A DNA stretch of 53,288 bases. It comes from SICU01 sp964408235. Lineage in GTDB: Archaea > Nanobdellota > Nanobdellia > Pacearchaeales > GW2011-AR1. Below are positions 37,005 to 45,764 of this stretch, piece by piece; position 1 is the stretch's first letter; each line of letters opens with the position of its first letter. Position numbers and translations under genes: made by a program. The notes beneath the pieces were generated by a model. That model was not told the origin of the DNA. It ran no database searches and saw nothing but the letters and a program-made list of their open reading frames with translations. Location of the stretch: positions 1 through 53,288 of the forward strand of contig CAYOYN010000005.1 of the NCBI GenBank assembly GCA_964408235.1, given 5' to 3'.

Positions 37005-37781
37005 ATGTCTGAGTTAGCGATCGTGATCCCTGCCTATAATGAGGAAAAAAGGATAGAAAAGACCCTTAAATCTTATTTGTCATACTTTAGAGGTTTATCT
37101 AAAAAAAGCTTAGCAGATTTTAAGATAATAGTAGTTTTAAATAATTGTTCAGATGGTACTGAAAAAATAGTTAAAAAAAATATTTGCAAAAATATAGAAA
37201 TGTTAAACTTCAAGAAGGGTGGAAAAGGATTCGCAGTTATTGAAGGTTTTAAGCATGCATTAAAGGGAAATTATACCCATATTGGTTTTGTTGATGCCGA
37301 TATGTCAACTTCACCTGAAGAATATTATAGATTATTTTCAAAAATAGGAAATAATGATGGAGTTATTGCTAGTAGGTATCTTAAAGGTGCTAAGTTAAAC
37401 CCTCCAAATACTGCGCCGAGAATATTTGCCTCAAGAGTTTATAACTCTTTGATAAGGGCAACCCTTCAAATCCCTTATAGGGATACTCAGTGCGGAGCTA
37501 AAATATTTACAAGGAGATCAGTTTACCAAATAATAAATAAAATGGGGATGACCTCTTGGGCGTTTGATATTGAAATGCTTTATTTAATGAAGAAAAATGG
37601 ATTTAAAATAAATGAGGTTCCAACAATTTGGTCCAATAGGGATTACTCTAAAATAAACTTTTGGAAATCAGGACCTTGGATGGCTATGTCTGTTTTAAGA
37701 TTTAGGATAATTAACTCCCCATTAAAAAAAATAATTAGGTTATATGATAGATTTATTAGGTTTTTCAAACCTTCAATGTAA
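37005..37781 (+). CDS. Family 2 glycosyltransferase, dolichyl-phosphate-glucose/mannose-synthase-like
   Basis: This 258-residue GT2 begins IVIPAYNEEKRIEKTL, has KIIVVLNNCSDGTEKIVK and the DXD-type VDADMSTSPEEYYRL. RDTQCGAKIFTRRSVYQIIN, a Dpm/DPG-synthase mark, lies at about 165-185. Such enzymes load Glc or Man onto dolichyl phosphate at the inner membrane face, giving donors for PMT-type transferases such as 42179-43786. The TATA CATATTTAAAATA centred about 26 nt upstream overlaps the flippase stop. Confidence 0.85.
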   Translation: MSELAIVIPAYNEEKRIEKTLKSYLSYFRGLSKKSLADFKIIVVLNNCSDGTEKIVKKNICKNIEMLNFKKGGKGFAVIEGFKHALKGNYTHIGFVDADMSTSPEEYYRLFSKIGNNDGVIASRYLKGAKLNPPNTAPRIFASRVYNSLIRATLQIPYRDTQCGAKIFTRRSVYQIINKMGMTSWAFDIEMLYLMKKNGFKINEVPTIWSNRDYSKINFWKSGPWMAMSVLRFRIINSPLKKIIRLYDRFIRFFKPSM

Positions 37782-37782
37782 A

Positions 37783-38262
37783 ATGGTTAAAAATATTGCA
37801 ATAATAACATCTCAAGGAGGACATTTGGGCCAAATGAAATTACTCTTTTCTGAAAAAACCTTGAAAGATGATAGATGCATATTAATAACTGAAGATCTTA
37901 AACCAAGAGTAAAATTAAACTCCTTTTTGGGAAAGTATACTACTTACTATCTAGAAAAGGATGTATTGCTAAAACCAAATCCTATAACCTATATTAGAAC
38001 CTTGTTTAAATTAATTAAAATATTAAAAAAAGAAAAGATAAATTTGATATTTACTAATGGTGCTCAGATATCTATTCCTGCAGTTATTGCAGCTAGAATT
38101 CTTGGAATAAAAAGTATCTTTATTGATACTGTAATTAGAGTTAAGACTCCAAATTGGTCTGCGAAGGCATCTTATCCATTTGCTAATGAATTTTGGGTTC
38201 AACACCAAAATATGGCAAGAAAATACGGTAAGAAAGCAAAATATGTAGGGGGAATAGTATGA
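37783..38262 (+). CDS. Alg14/PssD-like subunit of a two-part glycosyltransferase
   Basis: This 159-residue protein starts at ATG 37783 (MVKNIAIITSQGGHLGQMKL), one base after the previous stop. The earlier in-frame start would lie within the GT2 gene. The motif SQGGHLGQMKLL and VKTPNWSAKASYPFANEFWV match the Alg14/PssD half of GT28, a membrane-bound subunit that positions the acceptor lipid. The catalytic half (Alg13/PssE) follows with a 4-nt overlap. In eukaryotes the pair adds the second GlcNAc to dolichyl-diphosphate-GlcNAc. Confidence 0.85.
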   Translation: MVKNIAIITSQGGHLGQMKLLFSEKTLKDDRCILITEDLKPRVKLNSFLGKYTTYYLEKDVLLKPNPITYIRTLFKLIKILKKEKINLIFTNGAQISIPAVIAARILGIKSIFIDTVIRVKTPNWSAKASYPFANEFWVQHQNMARKYGKKAKYVGGIV

Positions 38263-38726
38263 TTTTCGTGACGATAGGGACTCATCCCGATCAATTTGAT
38301 AGACTCATAAAAAGGATTGATGAAATTGCCCCATTGATCAAAGAAAAAATAATAGTCCAGAGAGGTTTTACTAAATATAAACCAAAGAATGTTGAATATT
38401 TTGATTTTACAGATAATATTGACAAATACTATAAGGATTCTAGAATAGTAATCGCACAATCTGCAACTTCCCTCATAGAATTTTTATTAAAATATGGCAA
38501 ACCTGTAATAACCATTCCAAGAGAATCTAGATATAAAGAACACATTAACGACCATCAAGTAGAATTTGCAGAATATTTTGCTAAGAGGGCTAATGTTCTA
38601 ATGATAAGGGATATGAGAAACTTGACCCCTAAACTACTTACTAGCTATAATAGAAAACCAAAAATAAAACTAGATGGATTACATAAGTTACAGAATAAAA
38701 TAAGGAGTGCAATAGATGAGTTATGA
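38259..38726 (+). CDS. Alg13/PssE-like catalytic subunit of a GT28 glycosyltransferase
   Basis: This 155-residue protein has the GT28 C-terminal pattern: MIFVTIGTHPDQFDRLIKRI at the start and SATSLIEFLLKYGKPVITIP followed by HINDHQVEFAEYF. It corresponds to Alg13, which binds UDP-sugar. The usual SHGGAGS segment is replaced by AQSATS. It forms an obligate partner with the preceding Alg14-like protein and is coupled by a 4-nt overlap. The added sugar is not known. Confidence 0.83.
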   Translation: MIFVTIGTHPDQFDRLIKRIDEIAPLIKEKIIVQRGFTKYKPKNVEYFDFTDNIDKYYKDSRIVIAQSATSLIEFLLKYGKPVITIPRESRYKEHINDHQVEFAEYFAKRANVLMIRDMRNLTPKLLTSYNRKPKIKLDGLHKLQNKIRSAIDEL

Positions 38727-39376
38727 AATTTGCAGATAATAGAACAGATTTTGTGATAAATATTTCCGAAATAAAAAAAAATGATTCAGTTTTAACTGTA
38801 GGAGTTGCACATATACCAGAAATAGAAAAATTAATAGAACTCAAAACTAAAAAATCAAATTGTATAGATTTAGATAGCAATAAAATAGAACACGCTAAAA
38901 AATACGCTAAAAAAACAAATTTCATAAAAGGAGATATAACCAAACAAAACCTAAAGTTGGACAATAAGTTTGACACAATAATAATGCTTGAAGTCTTAGA
39001 ACATCTAAAAAATGATTATTTAGCATTAAAAAATATAAGAAAAATGCTTAAGAAAAATGGAAAGCTAATAATCTCTGTCCCTAATAAACACCCGTTACAT
39101 TTCTTAAATCCTTTATTATATACTCAACATGAAAGACATTATAACTTACAGGAATTATTGGAAATTTTAAAAAAGTCAGGTTTTAAGATTAAATACTATA
39201 ATACTGTAGAGTCTCCAAAATTAATAATTGATTTGTATGTACATCTATTTTGTAAATATATCTTAAGAAAGAGTGTTAAGTTTGCTATCTTAACAGGTAA
39301 AAAAGATAAGACTTATTTAAAAAATAACTCTCCATCTAAAGGACTTGATTCTTTAGTTGTGGCATTAAAAAGTTAG
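38723..39376 (+). CDS. Class I SAM-dependent methyltransferase
   Basis: This is a 217-residue Rossmann protein. Motif I is degraded (VLTVGVAHIPEIEKLI instead of the usual DxGxGxG), but CIDLDSNKIEHAKKY and FDTIIMLEVLEHLKNDYLAL with KKNGKLIISVPN are clear Methyltransf_11 marks. The weak motif I may lower or alter SAM binding. It starts within the Alg13-like stop (4 nt overlap) and ends convergent with the GT2 at 39373, overlapping it by 4 nt. It likely decorates the same glycan. Confidence 0.75.
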   Translation: MKFADNRTDFVINISEIKKNDSVLTVGVAHIPEIEKLIELKTKKSNCIDLDSNKIEHAKKYAKKTNFIKGDITKQNLKLDNKFDTIIMLEVLEHLKNDYLALKNIRKMLKKNGKLIISVPNKHPLHFLNPLLYTQHERHYNLQELLEILKKSGFKIKYYNTVESPKLIIDLYVHLFCKYILRKSVKFAILTGKKDKTYLKNNSPSKGLDSLVVALKS

Positions 39377-40362
39377 AGATATTTAACAAAATTCTTTATT
39401 TTTGAGAGAGTAATAAATCCGTAAATTAGAGTTAGAAAAAATACATAGAATGGATGAAGAATCCAAAAAAACTGTCTTGAATTAATTAACTTATGGGCTA
39501 TAGCTAAGAATGGGACAATAAAAGTCAAATTTGTTAAAACCATTAAAAAAAATCTTAATGTGCTTGGAGGACTACCTATTTTGGACCATTGAAATTTTTT
39601 AGAGGCATATTCTTTATCCATAAAACGATAAAAATAAGTACTTTTTTTCTTTAGAAATGATAACATATTATTCGAAGTCTTGTGGTATACTTTAGATTTC
39701 TTAGAAACTGCAACTCTCATATTATTGCTAGCCATTGAGGCAGATACATCCACATCACGAGTATACCCTTTAATTTTTTTAAAAACTGATCTTCTAAATG
39801 CACAACCGTTTGCTCCAAAGAATAAGATATTATTTTTTGAAAGATCGAAGGTGTAATAATCTTTAAAGGATTTAAATTTTGATTCATTAAGAACAACTTG
39901 CGCTACTAGAGAATAAGGTGTAGCAAATGGATCTTCTACGCCTAAAGAGTTCACATATTTAAGAAAATTAGTATCTTTTTTTCTTGGAGAGGTCAAAGAT
40001 TGCGAGGCCATAATAGACGAATCATTAAATGGTTCGAGTATATTCCTTATCCAATTTTTATCAGTTAAAATATTATCATGGTCTAAAAAAATTATAAATT
40101 CCCCTTTAGACTTAGAGACTCCTTGATCTTTTGCCATACCCTTACCTTCAGATAATTTATAGGGATTATGAAATAGTTTAATGTTTCTTTCTTTTTTTTG
40201 ATAATTTTTTATAATTTTTAATGTTGAATCTGTGGACCCTCCATCTACTATTAATATTTCGTAATCTTCCTTTGGATAATCTTGCATTAAAATTGAATCC
40301 AGACATTCATTTAAGGTACTACTTGCATTTAATATTCCTAAAACATAGCTAACTTTTACCAT
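39373..40362 (-). CDS. Family 2 glycosyltransferase with C-terminal membrane region
   Basis: This 329-residue protein has a GT2 fold at the N-terminus: VSYVLGILNASSTLNECLDS, YEILIVDGGSTDSTLKII and FIIFLDHDNILTDKNW as the DXD-type site. FGANGCAFRRSVFKKIKGYT lies further on. Two membrane helices near residues 270-325 anchor it. It is the last gene of a minus-strand unit (43786 to 39373: GT4, GT39, amidotransferase, GT2), in which all genes overlap or abut by one base. The first enzyme of this unit is the GT4. Confidence 0.82.
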   Translation of the reverse strand: MVKVSYVLGILNASSTLNECLDSILMQDYPKEDYEILIVDGGSTDSTLKIIKNYQKKERNIKLFHNPYKLSEGKGMAKDQGVSKSKGEFIIFLDHDNILTDKNWIRNILEPFNDSSIMASQSLTSPRKKDTNFLKYVNSLGVEDPFATPYSLVAQVVLNESKFKSFKDYYTFDLSKNNILFFGANGCAFRRSVFKKIKGYTRDVDVSASMASNNMRVAVSKKSKVYHKTSNNMLSFLKKKSTYFYRFMDKEYASKKFQWSKIGSPPSTLRFFLMVLTNLTFIVPFLAIAHKLINSRQFFWILHPFYVFFLTLIYGFITLSKIKNFVKYL

Positions 40363-42179
40363 TAAACAACCACCTTTTTTAGATCAATTTTATCTATGTA
40401 AATCTTATACCATAATTCAAGATTTAGAAGAGTCCATAACTTATGATCATTTCTATATTTAGTTGGATTTTTAAGCAATTTATCTAGTTCGGATACTTCA
40501 AATAAACCTCTTTTCTTTAAATCTTCAATATGGGGCTTCACCCTATCTAAGAAACCCCCATTAGTAAACCATGTTGAAATTGGAAGGCTAAAACCTTGTT
40601 TTTTACGATTAACAATTGCTTTAGGGATATGAGATGAAACCGTCTTCCTGAATAAAGATTTGTTAAATTTATATTTTCTCTTAAGAGGAAGAACTGTTTC
40701 AATTAGATCTTTATCTAAAAATGGGGCCCTTACTTCTAAACCACTAGCCATGCTCATTTTATCTACTTTCATCAAAAGATCATTAGGCAACCATTCACTA
40801 AAATAAAATTTAACAGAAGTTTTGTAAAGATCTTTTTCTTTATAATCATCGATAATATCTGGTATATCTTTTCCAGAAAAGATTTTCATCTCGCCGTTAT
40901 TAAATGGAAAGTAATACAATTTCTTATAAGCCTCATAGATATCTTTGCTCTTTGCTAGCTCTGCACCGAACAAATAGATTTGTTTCTTAGGATATTTATT
41001 AAAAGATGAAATAAAACTCATAGCTTTAGCAGCAAAATTTTTTAACAATTTACCTTTTTTATCCAGTTTTTTTAAAAATTCTAGCCTATTAACTGTATCA
41101 TAACCTCCGAATACTTCGTCTCCTCCTTCTCCTGAAAGTGCTACCTTGACACTCTTACTTACTTCTCTACAAAGTAAATATGTTGGAAGTGATGCTGGGT
41201 CTGATATTGGCTCATCCATATGGTAAATGACTTCTGGAAGATATGATAAGATATCTTTTTCTAAAACTATCTCTGTGTGGTCTGTCTTAAAATGATTTGC
41301 AACAAGTCTCGCATACTTTGATTCATCTAACCCTTCCTTAAACCCTACTGAAAAAGTTTTAATTTTGTCAGTTTTACGTTTCATATAAGAAACTATAGCA
41401 CTTGAATCTAAACCTCCAGAAAGAAGAACACCTACTGGAACATCTGAAATAAGTCTTTTTTCTACAGCAGACCCCAATAACAAATCTATCTGATCTATCG
41501 AAACATCATTTTTTTCTTCTGAAAATGGTAATGACCAATAATTAGAAATTTTTAATTTTCCGGATTTGAATATTGCGCATGAAGAAGGAGGTAACTTTTT
41601 AATTTCTGAAAAAACCGTTTTATTTCCTGGAGAAAACCTAGACATTACAGTCTTTAGCAAAGTATCCTTATCTATAGAATTACTAACTCCCGCCTTTAAG
41701 ATAGATTTTATTTCTGAAGAAAAAACAATCTTCCCATCATTTATCGAATAATATAATGGTTTTTTACCAATCCTGTCTCTTGCTAAAAATAATTCCTTAG
41801 ATTTTTTATCCCATATGGCAAAAGCGAACATCCCATCTAATTTAGAACATATTTTCTTACCATATTCCATATAACCTGCTAAGATCACTTCTGTATCGCT
41901 CCCGCTGTTAAAATTATATCCTTTATTTTCTAGAATTGACTTTAAACTCTTAAAATTATATATCTCTCCGTTAAAAACTATCACTAAATTATTATCTTCG
42001 CTAAACATTGGTTGGTTCCCATTTGAAGAGAGATCTATTATCGCTAGCCTTCTATGCCCTAAAGAAATGCCATTATCTGTGAAATAACCTTTTGAATCTG
42101 GGCCCCTATGAGATATACAATCAGTTATCTTTCTGATAAGATGAGTATCTTCCCACGAAAAGCCAGATATTCCGCACAT
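40362..42179 (-). CDS. asnB: Asparagine synthase-type glutamine amidotransferase
   Basis: This 605-residue protein is a full AsnB-type enzyme. The N-terminal class II glutaminase has Cys2 as nucleophile (MCGISGF) and HRGPDSKGYF. The synthase domain has the ATP-binding SGGLDSS (254-260) and the SGEGGDEVFGGYD segment. It forms Asn from Asp, or amidates a carboxyl group. Within a glycan operon such enzymes often amidate uronic acids. It overlaps both neighbours by one base, so it belongs functionally to the glycan unit. A housekeeping AsnB role is the alternative. Confidence 0.88.
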   Translation of the reverse strand: MCGISGFSWEDTHLIRKITDCISHRGPDSKGYFTDNGISLGHRRLAIIDLSSNGNQPMFSEDNNLVIVFNGEIYNFKSLKSILENKGYNFNSGSDTEVILAGYMEYGKKICSKLDGMFAFAIWDKKSKELFLARDRIGKKPLYYSINDGKIVFSSEIKSILKAGVSNSIDKDTLLKTVMSRFSPGNKTVFSEIKKLPPSSCAIFKSGKLKISNYWSLPFSEEKNDVSIDQIDLLLGSAVEKRLISDVPVGVLLSGGLDSSAIVSYMKRKTDKIKTFSVGFKEGLDESKYARLVANHFKTDHTEIVLEKDILSYLPEVIYHMDEPISDPASLPTYLLCREVSKSVKVALSGEGGDEVFGGYDTVNRLEFLKKLDKKGKLLKNFAAKAMSFISSFNKYPKKQIYLFGAELAKSKDIYEAYKKLYYFPFNNGEMKIFSGKDIPDIIDDYKEKDLYKTSVKFYFSEWLPNDLLMKVDKMSMASGLEVRAPFLDKDLIETVLPLKRKYKFNKSLFRKTVSSHIPKAIVNRKKQGFSLPISTWFTNGGFLDRVKPHIEDLKKRGLFEVSELDKLLKNPTKYRNDHKLWTLLNLELWYKIYIDKIDLKKVVV

Positions 42180-43786
42180 TATGATTTGTAATCTATTTTA
42201 TAGACCAAAACTCCATTATATTCATTTGGGATCACTGGATAAAAGAGAGTAAATTCTGCGAAGTCATTTGAGACCTTATTCTTTACATCATACTGAACTA
42301 ACTGACCCTGTGGCGAAATTATTATAGATGAATTGAAATAAGGGAAAAGAGTTCCTTGATAACCCTCTTCATTTGAAACTTGTTGCAATATCCAAGCTGG
42401 ATGATGCGGTTCCCATAATGAAACCATTATATAACTAGGCCTTTTTTCATTAAGAATCTTGGTAAAATTCTCTAAAGGCATATCAGAATAAGTTATTATC
42501 TCTCTCTCAGAATAAGCTGTGGCTTGAGTATAAGAAATACTTAATATTTTTTCAGAAGGATCAGAATTTTCTTTTATTAGTAATGAAGAATCTTTTATTG
42601 GATAATATGTGTCTTTTTTACTTTTTATCAAATTATTTGCATAACCAATTTGTGAAAATAAAAATAAAGCAATAACTACAAATAAAAATAAAAGAGAGAA
42701 AATCTTTGAATGATTATTTATTTTATTTTTAATATAAATGATTGATTCCCCTGCGAAAAAGAAAATAAATGGAATTATAATAAAAACCCATCTGTCTTCT
42801 ATATTTCCCCTTATATAAAATAAATAAAACGCAGATACTACCAACAATACGATAAATGAAAATGTTTGACCATCAGATCTTAGAGATTTATCTTTTAACA
42901 CAAGATCAAACGAAATTAACTTTTTAGATAAAAATGTCATTAAACCAAATAAGAAAAACAAAAAGAAAAGAAGCTTAGGAAATGAATAAGATGCGTCTTT
43001 AAAACTGTAGAAAAAGTTAAAGACCATCCATCCCAATGACCTACCTTCATTAAAATCTCCTGAATAGGTTACTCCAAATGCAAATGGGTTTCCAAATTTA
43101 ATTAATTGCCAAATCATGAAAGGTATTAAACCTACTAAAAATGCTCCTAAAATCACCCAATTATTTTTATCTTTAACAATTTTCCAACCATCTTTGTAAA
43201 GTAAAAATAAACCCATACAAAGAGGGACTAAAAGAGCTGAAATCTTAAAATAAAACGCTGCAGCACAAAATAACCCTGTGTAGATTGCAGAATTATTGGA
43301 TGGTTTTTTAATAAATTTCCAGAAAAATAAGAAGGCCATAATTTGTAAAGTTACTGAAAAGAAATCTGGTTGAAATCTCAAACTCCAGAATATCAAAGAC
43401 CATACAAAACCGGTTCCTAGAGCTCCAATTAGTGCAACTTGCGAATTAAATAGCTCTTTTCCGAGATAGTAAGTTGCCACAACTAATACTAAAGAGGGCA
43501 ATAAAGATAACATAAACTTAAGTGCAGATTCGCCTAACCCTAATTTAATTAAAATTGCCCCAAACAATTGAAAGATAGGAGGTCTCTGTTCATTAAGTTG
43601 ATAAGGTACTCCAATGCCCCAATGTTTTGCTGCAGACATATATTCTGCTTCATCCCACCACATTGCCTGATAAGTGGTTTGAGTGAAATAGATTAATCTT
43701 ATTAAAAATGCAAAGAATAAAATTACTGCTAACCAAAAATTAGGGTTTTTAGATAGGTTTTTCAAACTATGCCTTTGGATGGCCAT
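42179..43786 (-). CDS. PMT/ArnT-like family 39 membrane glycosyltransferase
   Basis: This 535-residue multi-pass protein (about 11 membrane helices) has the N-terminal acidic motif MWWDEAEYMSAAKHW (Asp45-Glu46) typical of GT39 family enzymes, in the first external loop. These use dolichyl-phosphate-linked sugars to modify acceptors outside the membrane. The C-terminal soluble part (about 395-535) includes YIMVSLWEPHHPAW. The donor is plausibly made by the DPM-like GT2 at 37005-37781. The start overlaps the GT4 stop by one base. Confidence 0.85.
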   Translation of the reverse strand: MAIQRHSLKNLSKNPNFWLAVILFFAFLIRLIYFTQTTYQAMWWDEAEYMSAAKHWGIGVPYQLNEQRPPIFQLFGAILIKLGLGESALKFMLSLLPSLVLVVATYYLGKELFNSQVALIGALGTGFVWSLIFWSLRFQPDFFSVTLQIMAFLFFWKFIKKPSNNSAIYTGLFCAAAFYFKISALLVPLCMGLFLLYKDGWKIVKDKNNWVILGAFLVGLIPFMIWQLIKFGNPFAFGVTYSGDFNEGRSLGWMVFNFFYSFKDASYSFPKLLFFLFFLFGLMTFLSKKLISFDLVLKDKSLRSDGQTFSFIVLLVVSAFYLFYIRGNIEDRWVFIIIPFIFFFAGESIIYIKNKINNHSKIFSLLFLFVVIALFLFSQIGYANNLIKSKKDTYYPIKDSSLLIKENSDPSEKILSISYTQATAYSEREIITYSDMPLENFTKILNEKRPSYIMVSLWEPHHPAWILQQVSNEEGYQGTLFPYFNSSIIISPQGQLVQYDVKNKVSNDFAEFTLFYPVIPNEYNGVLVYKIDYKS

Positions 43787-44913
43787 TATCTTATTATTTT
43801 CTCCAATTTACCTAATATTTTATCCCATTTAAATTTCTCTGCTGTCTGCCTTGCACCTTTTTGAATTAAATTTAGCTTAGAAAGATTAAGATTTTTTATT
43901 TTTCTTAAAAGGTTTGCTAAACTTTTAGGATTACCATTTTCAAAAATAAAGCCATTTTTTCCATCTACAATTAAATCTCTGCTGGCTAAATTATCGCTGG
44001 CTACAACAATTTTTCCTCTGCTCATTGCTTCAATAAGGGTTTGAGGCATGCCTTCAGTTTTAGAAGGAAGGGCAAATATATCTATACTCTCAAGGCCATT
44101 GATTTGTTCACTCTGATCATAGGATTTTGCATTAATTTCTTCCCTTTCTTCCAAACCTGTACTCTTTATTTCTGCCTTTAAATCTTCCAAATAGCTAGAT
44201 TCTGCTGGACCCCTTATCTTTACAAGATAGTTAGTATCCAACAAAAATAAAAGAGCCCTGTTTAAAGATTCTAATTGTTTTATTCCGCTGATCCTACCCC
44301 AATAACCTATAACTCTAGGGGAATTAGATAAAAGACTTATCGGTTTAAAAAATTCTTTATCTATCCCATTTGGGATGTACTCAATCTTATTTTTTGAAAC
44401 TCCCAGTTTGACTAAGTAAGGGATTTCCCATTTAGAGATTGCTATTATTTTATCAAACTTTTTTAAGAGGTTCCTTCCGAAAAATAAATCGTAAAGATAA
44501 ACACCTATATTTTGAATTGGGTTTCTTGTATTTTTTCTTGCAAAAGGAGCATGAGTCACTAAGAAAACCTTGCAACCAATATCTTTTGCAATCTTCAAAG
44601 CTTGTTTAGTATGAGGGTGCCTATAAGAATGAGCAATAATTAAGTCGGGTTTGAATTCTTTTGCTTCTTTTTCAAAATTCCAAACATTGTAACTTTCTCC
44701 AGCAAAGGGTAATTTTTTTGCAGGAAATCTTTTGATGATTAAACCTTTTACATTTTCGGTTGGCGGACATATTTCTCTTGATCCTTTCTTATAATTTGTT
44801 GAAAAAACAATGACTTTGTGTCCTTTCTCTGAAAGCAATTTTGACTCTTTTAATACCCTCATACCTACCCCACAACCCCCTGCAGTGTAATTAGTTACCT
44901 CTAAAATCCTCAT
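43786..44913 (-). CDS. Family 4 glycosyltransferase
   Basis: This 375-residue protein has the GT-B two-domain pattern. The N-terminal domain has NYTAGGCGVGMRVLKESKLL. The donor-binding C-terminal domain has IEYIPNGIDKEFF, VIGYWGRISGIKQLESLNRA and EGMPQTLIEAMSRGKIVVAS, with the E-x7-E-type glutamate pair replaced by E-G-M-P-Q-T-L-I-E. It is first in its transcription unit. Its ATG is symmetric with that of the divergent GT2 at 44964 around one TATA box. Confidence 0.88.
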   Translation of the reverse strand: MRILEVTNYTAGGCGVGMRVLKESKLLSEKGHKVIVFSTNYKKGSREICPPTENVKGLIIKRFPAKKLPFAGESYNVWNFEKEAKEFKPDLIIAHSYRHPHTKQALKIAKDIGCKVFLVTHAPFARKNTRNPIQNIGVYLYDLFFGRNLLKKFDKIIAISKWEIPYLVKLGVSKNKIEYIPNGIDKEFFKPISLLSNSPRVIGYWGRISGIKQLESLNRALLFLLDTNYLVKIRGPAESSYLEDLKAEIKSTGLEEREEINAKSYDQSEQINGLESIDIFALPSKTEGMPQTLIEAMSRGKIVVASDNLASRDLIVDGKNGFIFENGNPKSLANLLRKIKNLNLSKLNLIQKGARQTAEKFKWDKILGKLEKIIR

Positions 44914-44963
44914 TATAATCTCAAAATGAGGACTTTTATAAATATGCTTGGTCAGCTATTTTT
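44914..44963. promoter_or_regulatory. Symmetric bidirectional promoter of two glycosyltransferase genes
   Basis: Start codons at 44913 and 44964 lie 51 bp apart. The perfect palindrome TTTATAAA (44935-44942) is centred at 44938.5, exactly midway. It predicts leaderless transcripts from both strands using a single TBP site. The same 51-bp spacing occurs at VIT/secY. Confidence 0.7.
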
Positions 44964-45761
44964 ATGGATGTTTCTATAGTCATACCAGTGCATAAACCAG
45001 ATAAAAAAATAATGAATCAGATTATTAATTCTTTAAAAAAACAAATATTTGATGGAAAATATGAGCTTTTAATAGAATCTGGAGGAGGGCTTGCTGAAAA
45101 TATGAACAGAGGAATAAGAAAATCAAAAAATGAAATTGTTATAACTTTGCACCAGGACTGTATCCCGGTAGGAACAAATTGGATTTCAAAATTAATAGCT
45201 CCTTTAAAAAATAAAGAATATGTTGCGAGTGTTTCAGATGTTGAATTGCCTTACAAGTTATGGAAAAAATTTGATAATATTTCAAAGATATTAAGTTCTA
45301 AGGAACAAAAAGTTATAACTCCTCTGCTTGATGAAAAAGGCTGCGCTTATAAAAAAAACGCTCTGAATAAAGTAGGGTTATTTGACGAATTTAATTTTAG
45401 AACTGCTGGAGAAGATTTTGACATCTACTTAAAATTAAGTTCTATTGGTAAAATTGCATACCCTCATACTAAAGTGATGCATTACAACCCTTATTCTACA
45501 AAAAGTAGATTAAAAAAAGAATATCAGCTAGCTGAAGGTTTTGGAACATTGGTTAGGATATATGGCTCAAGATTACCTGGATGGTATTTAGGATTTCTAA
45601 AATCAATTCCCATTTTAGGGCTACCTTTTTTCTTTAAGAATTTTATAAAATTAAAGCCTAAAAAATTAATTTTAATTTCGCCATTTGCATTTTTACTTGC
45701 CCATGTTAAATATATCCAAGGTTTTTGGAAAGGTTTTTTAATGGGAAGACAAAGAGCTTAA
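44964..45761 (+). CDS. Family 2 glycosyltransferase
   Basis: This 265-residue GT2 begins VSIVIPVHKPDKKIMNQIIN, has the acidic site VITLHQDCIPVGTNWISKLI and the acceptor-side segment RTAGEDFDIYLKLSSIG (about 143-160). The central GGGLAENMNRGIRKSK replaces the more usual GxGxARN loop. A hydrophobic end (about 215-245) may bind membrane. A methyltransferase-type FkbM gene follows 3 bp later on the same strand, and it is divergent from the GT4 gene. Confidence 0.84.
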   Translation: MDVSIVIPVHKPDKKIMNQIINSLKKQIFDGKYELLIESGGGLAENMNRGIRKSKNEIVITLHQDCIPVGTNWISKLIAPLKNKEYVASVSDVELPYKLWKKFDNISKILSSKEQKVITPLLDEKGCAYKKNALNKVGLFDEFNFRTAGEDFDIYLKLSSIGKIAYPHTKVMHYNPYSTKSRLKKEYQLAEGFGTLVRIYGSRLPGWYLGFLKSIPILGLPFFFKNFIKLKPKKLILISPFAFLLAHVKYIQGFWKGFLMGRQRA

Positions 45762-45764
45762 AGT

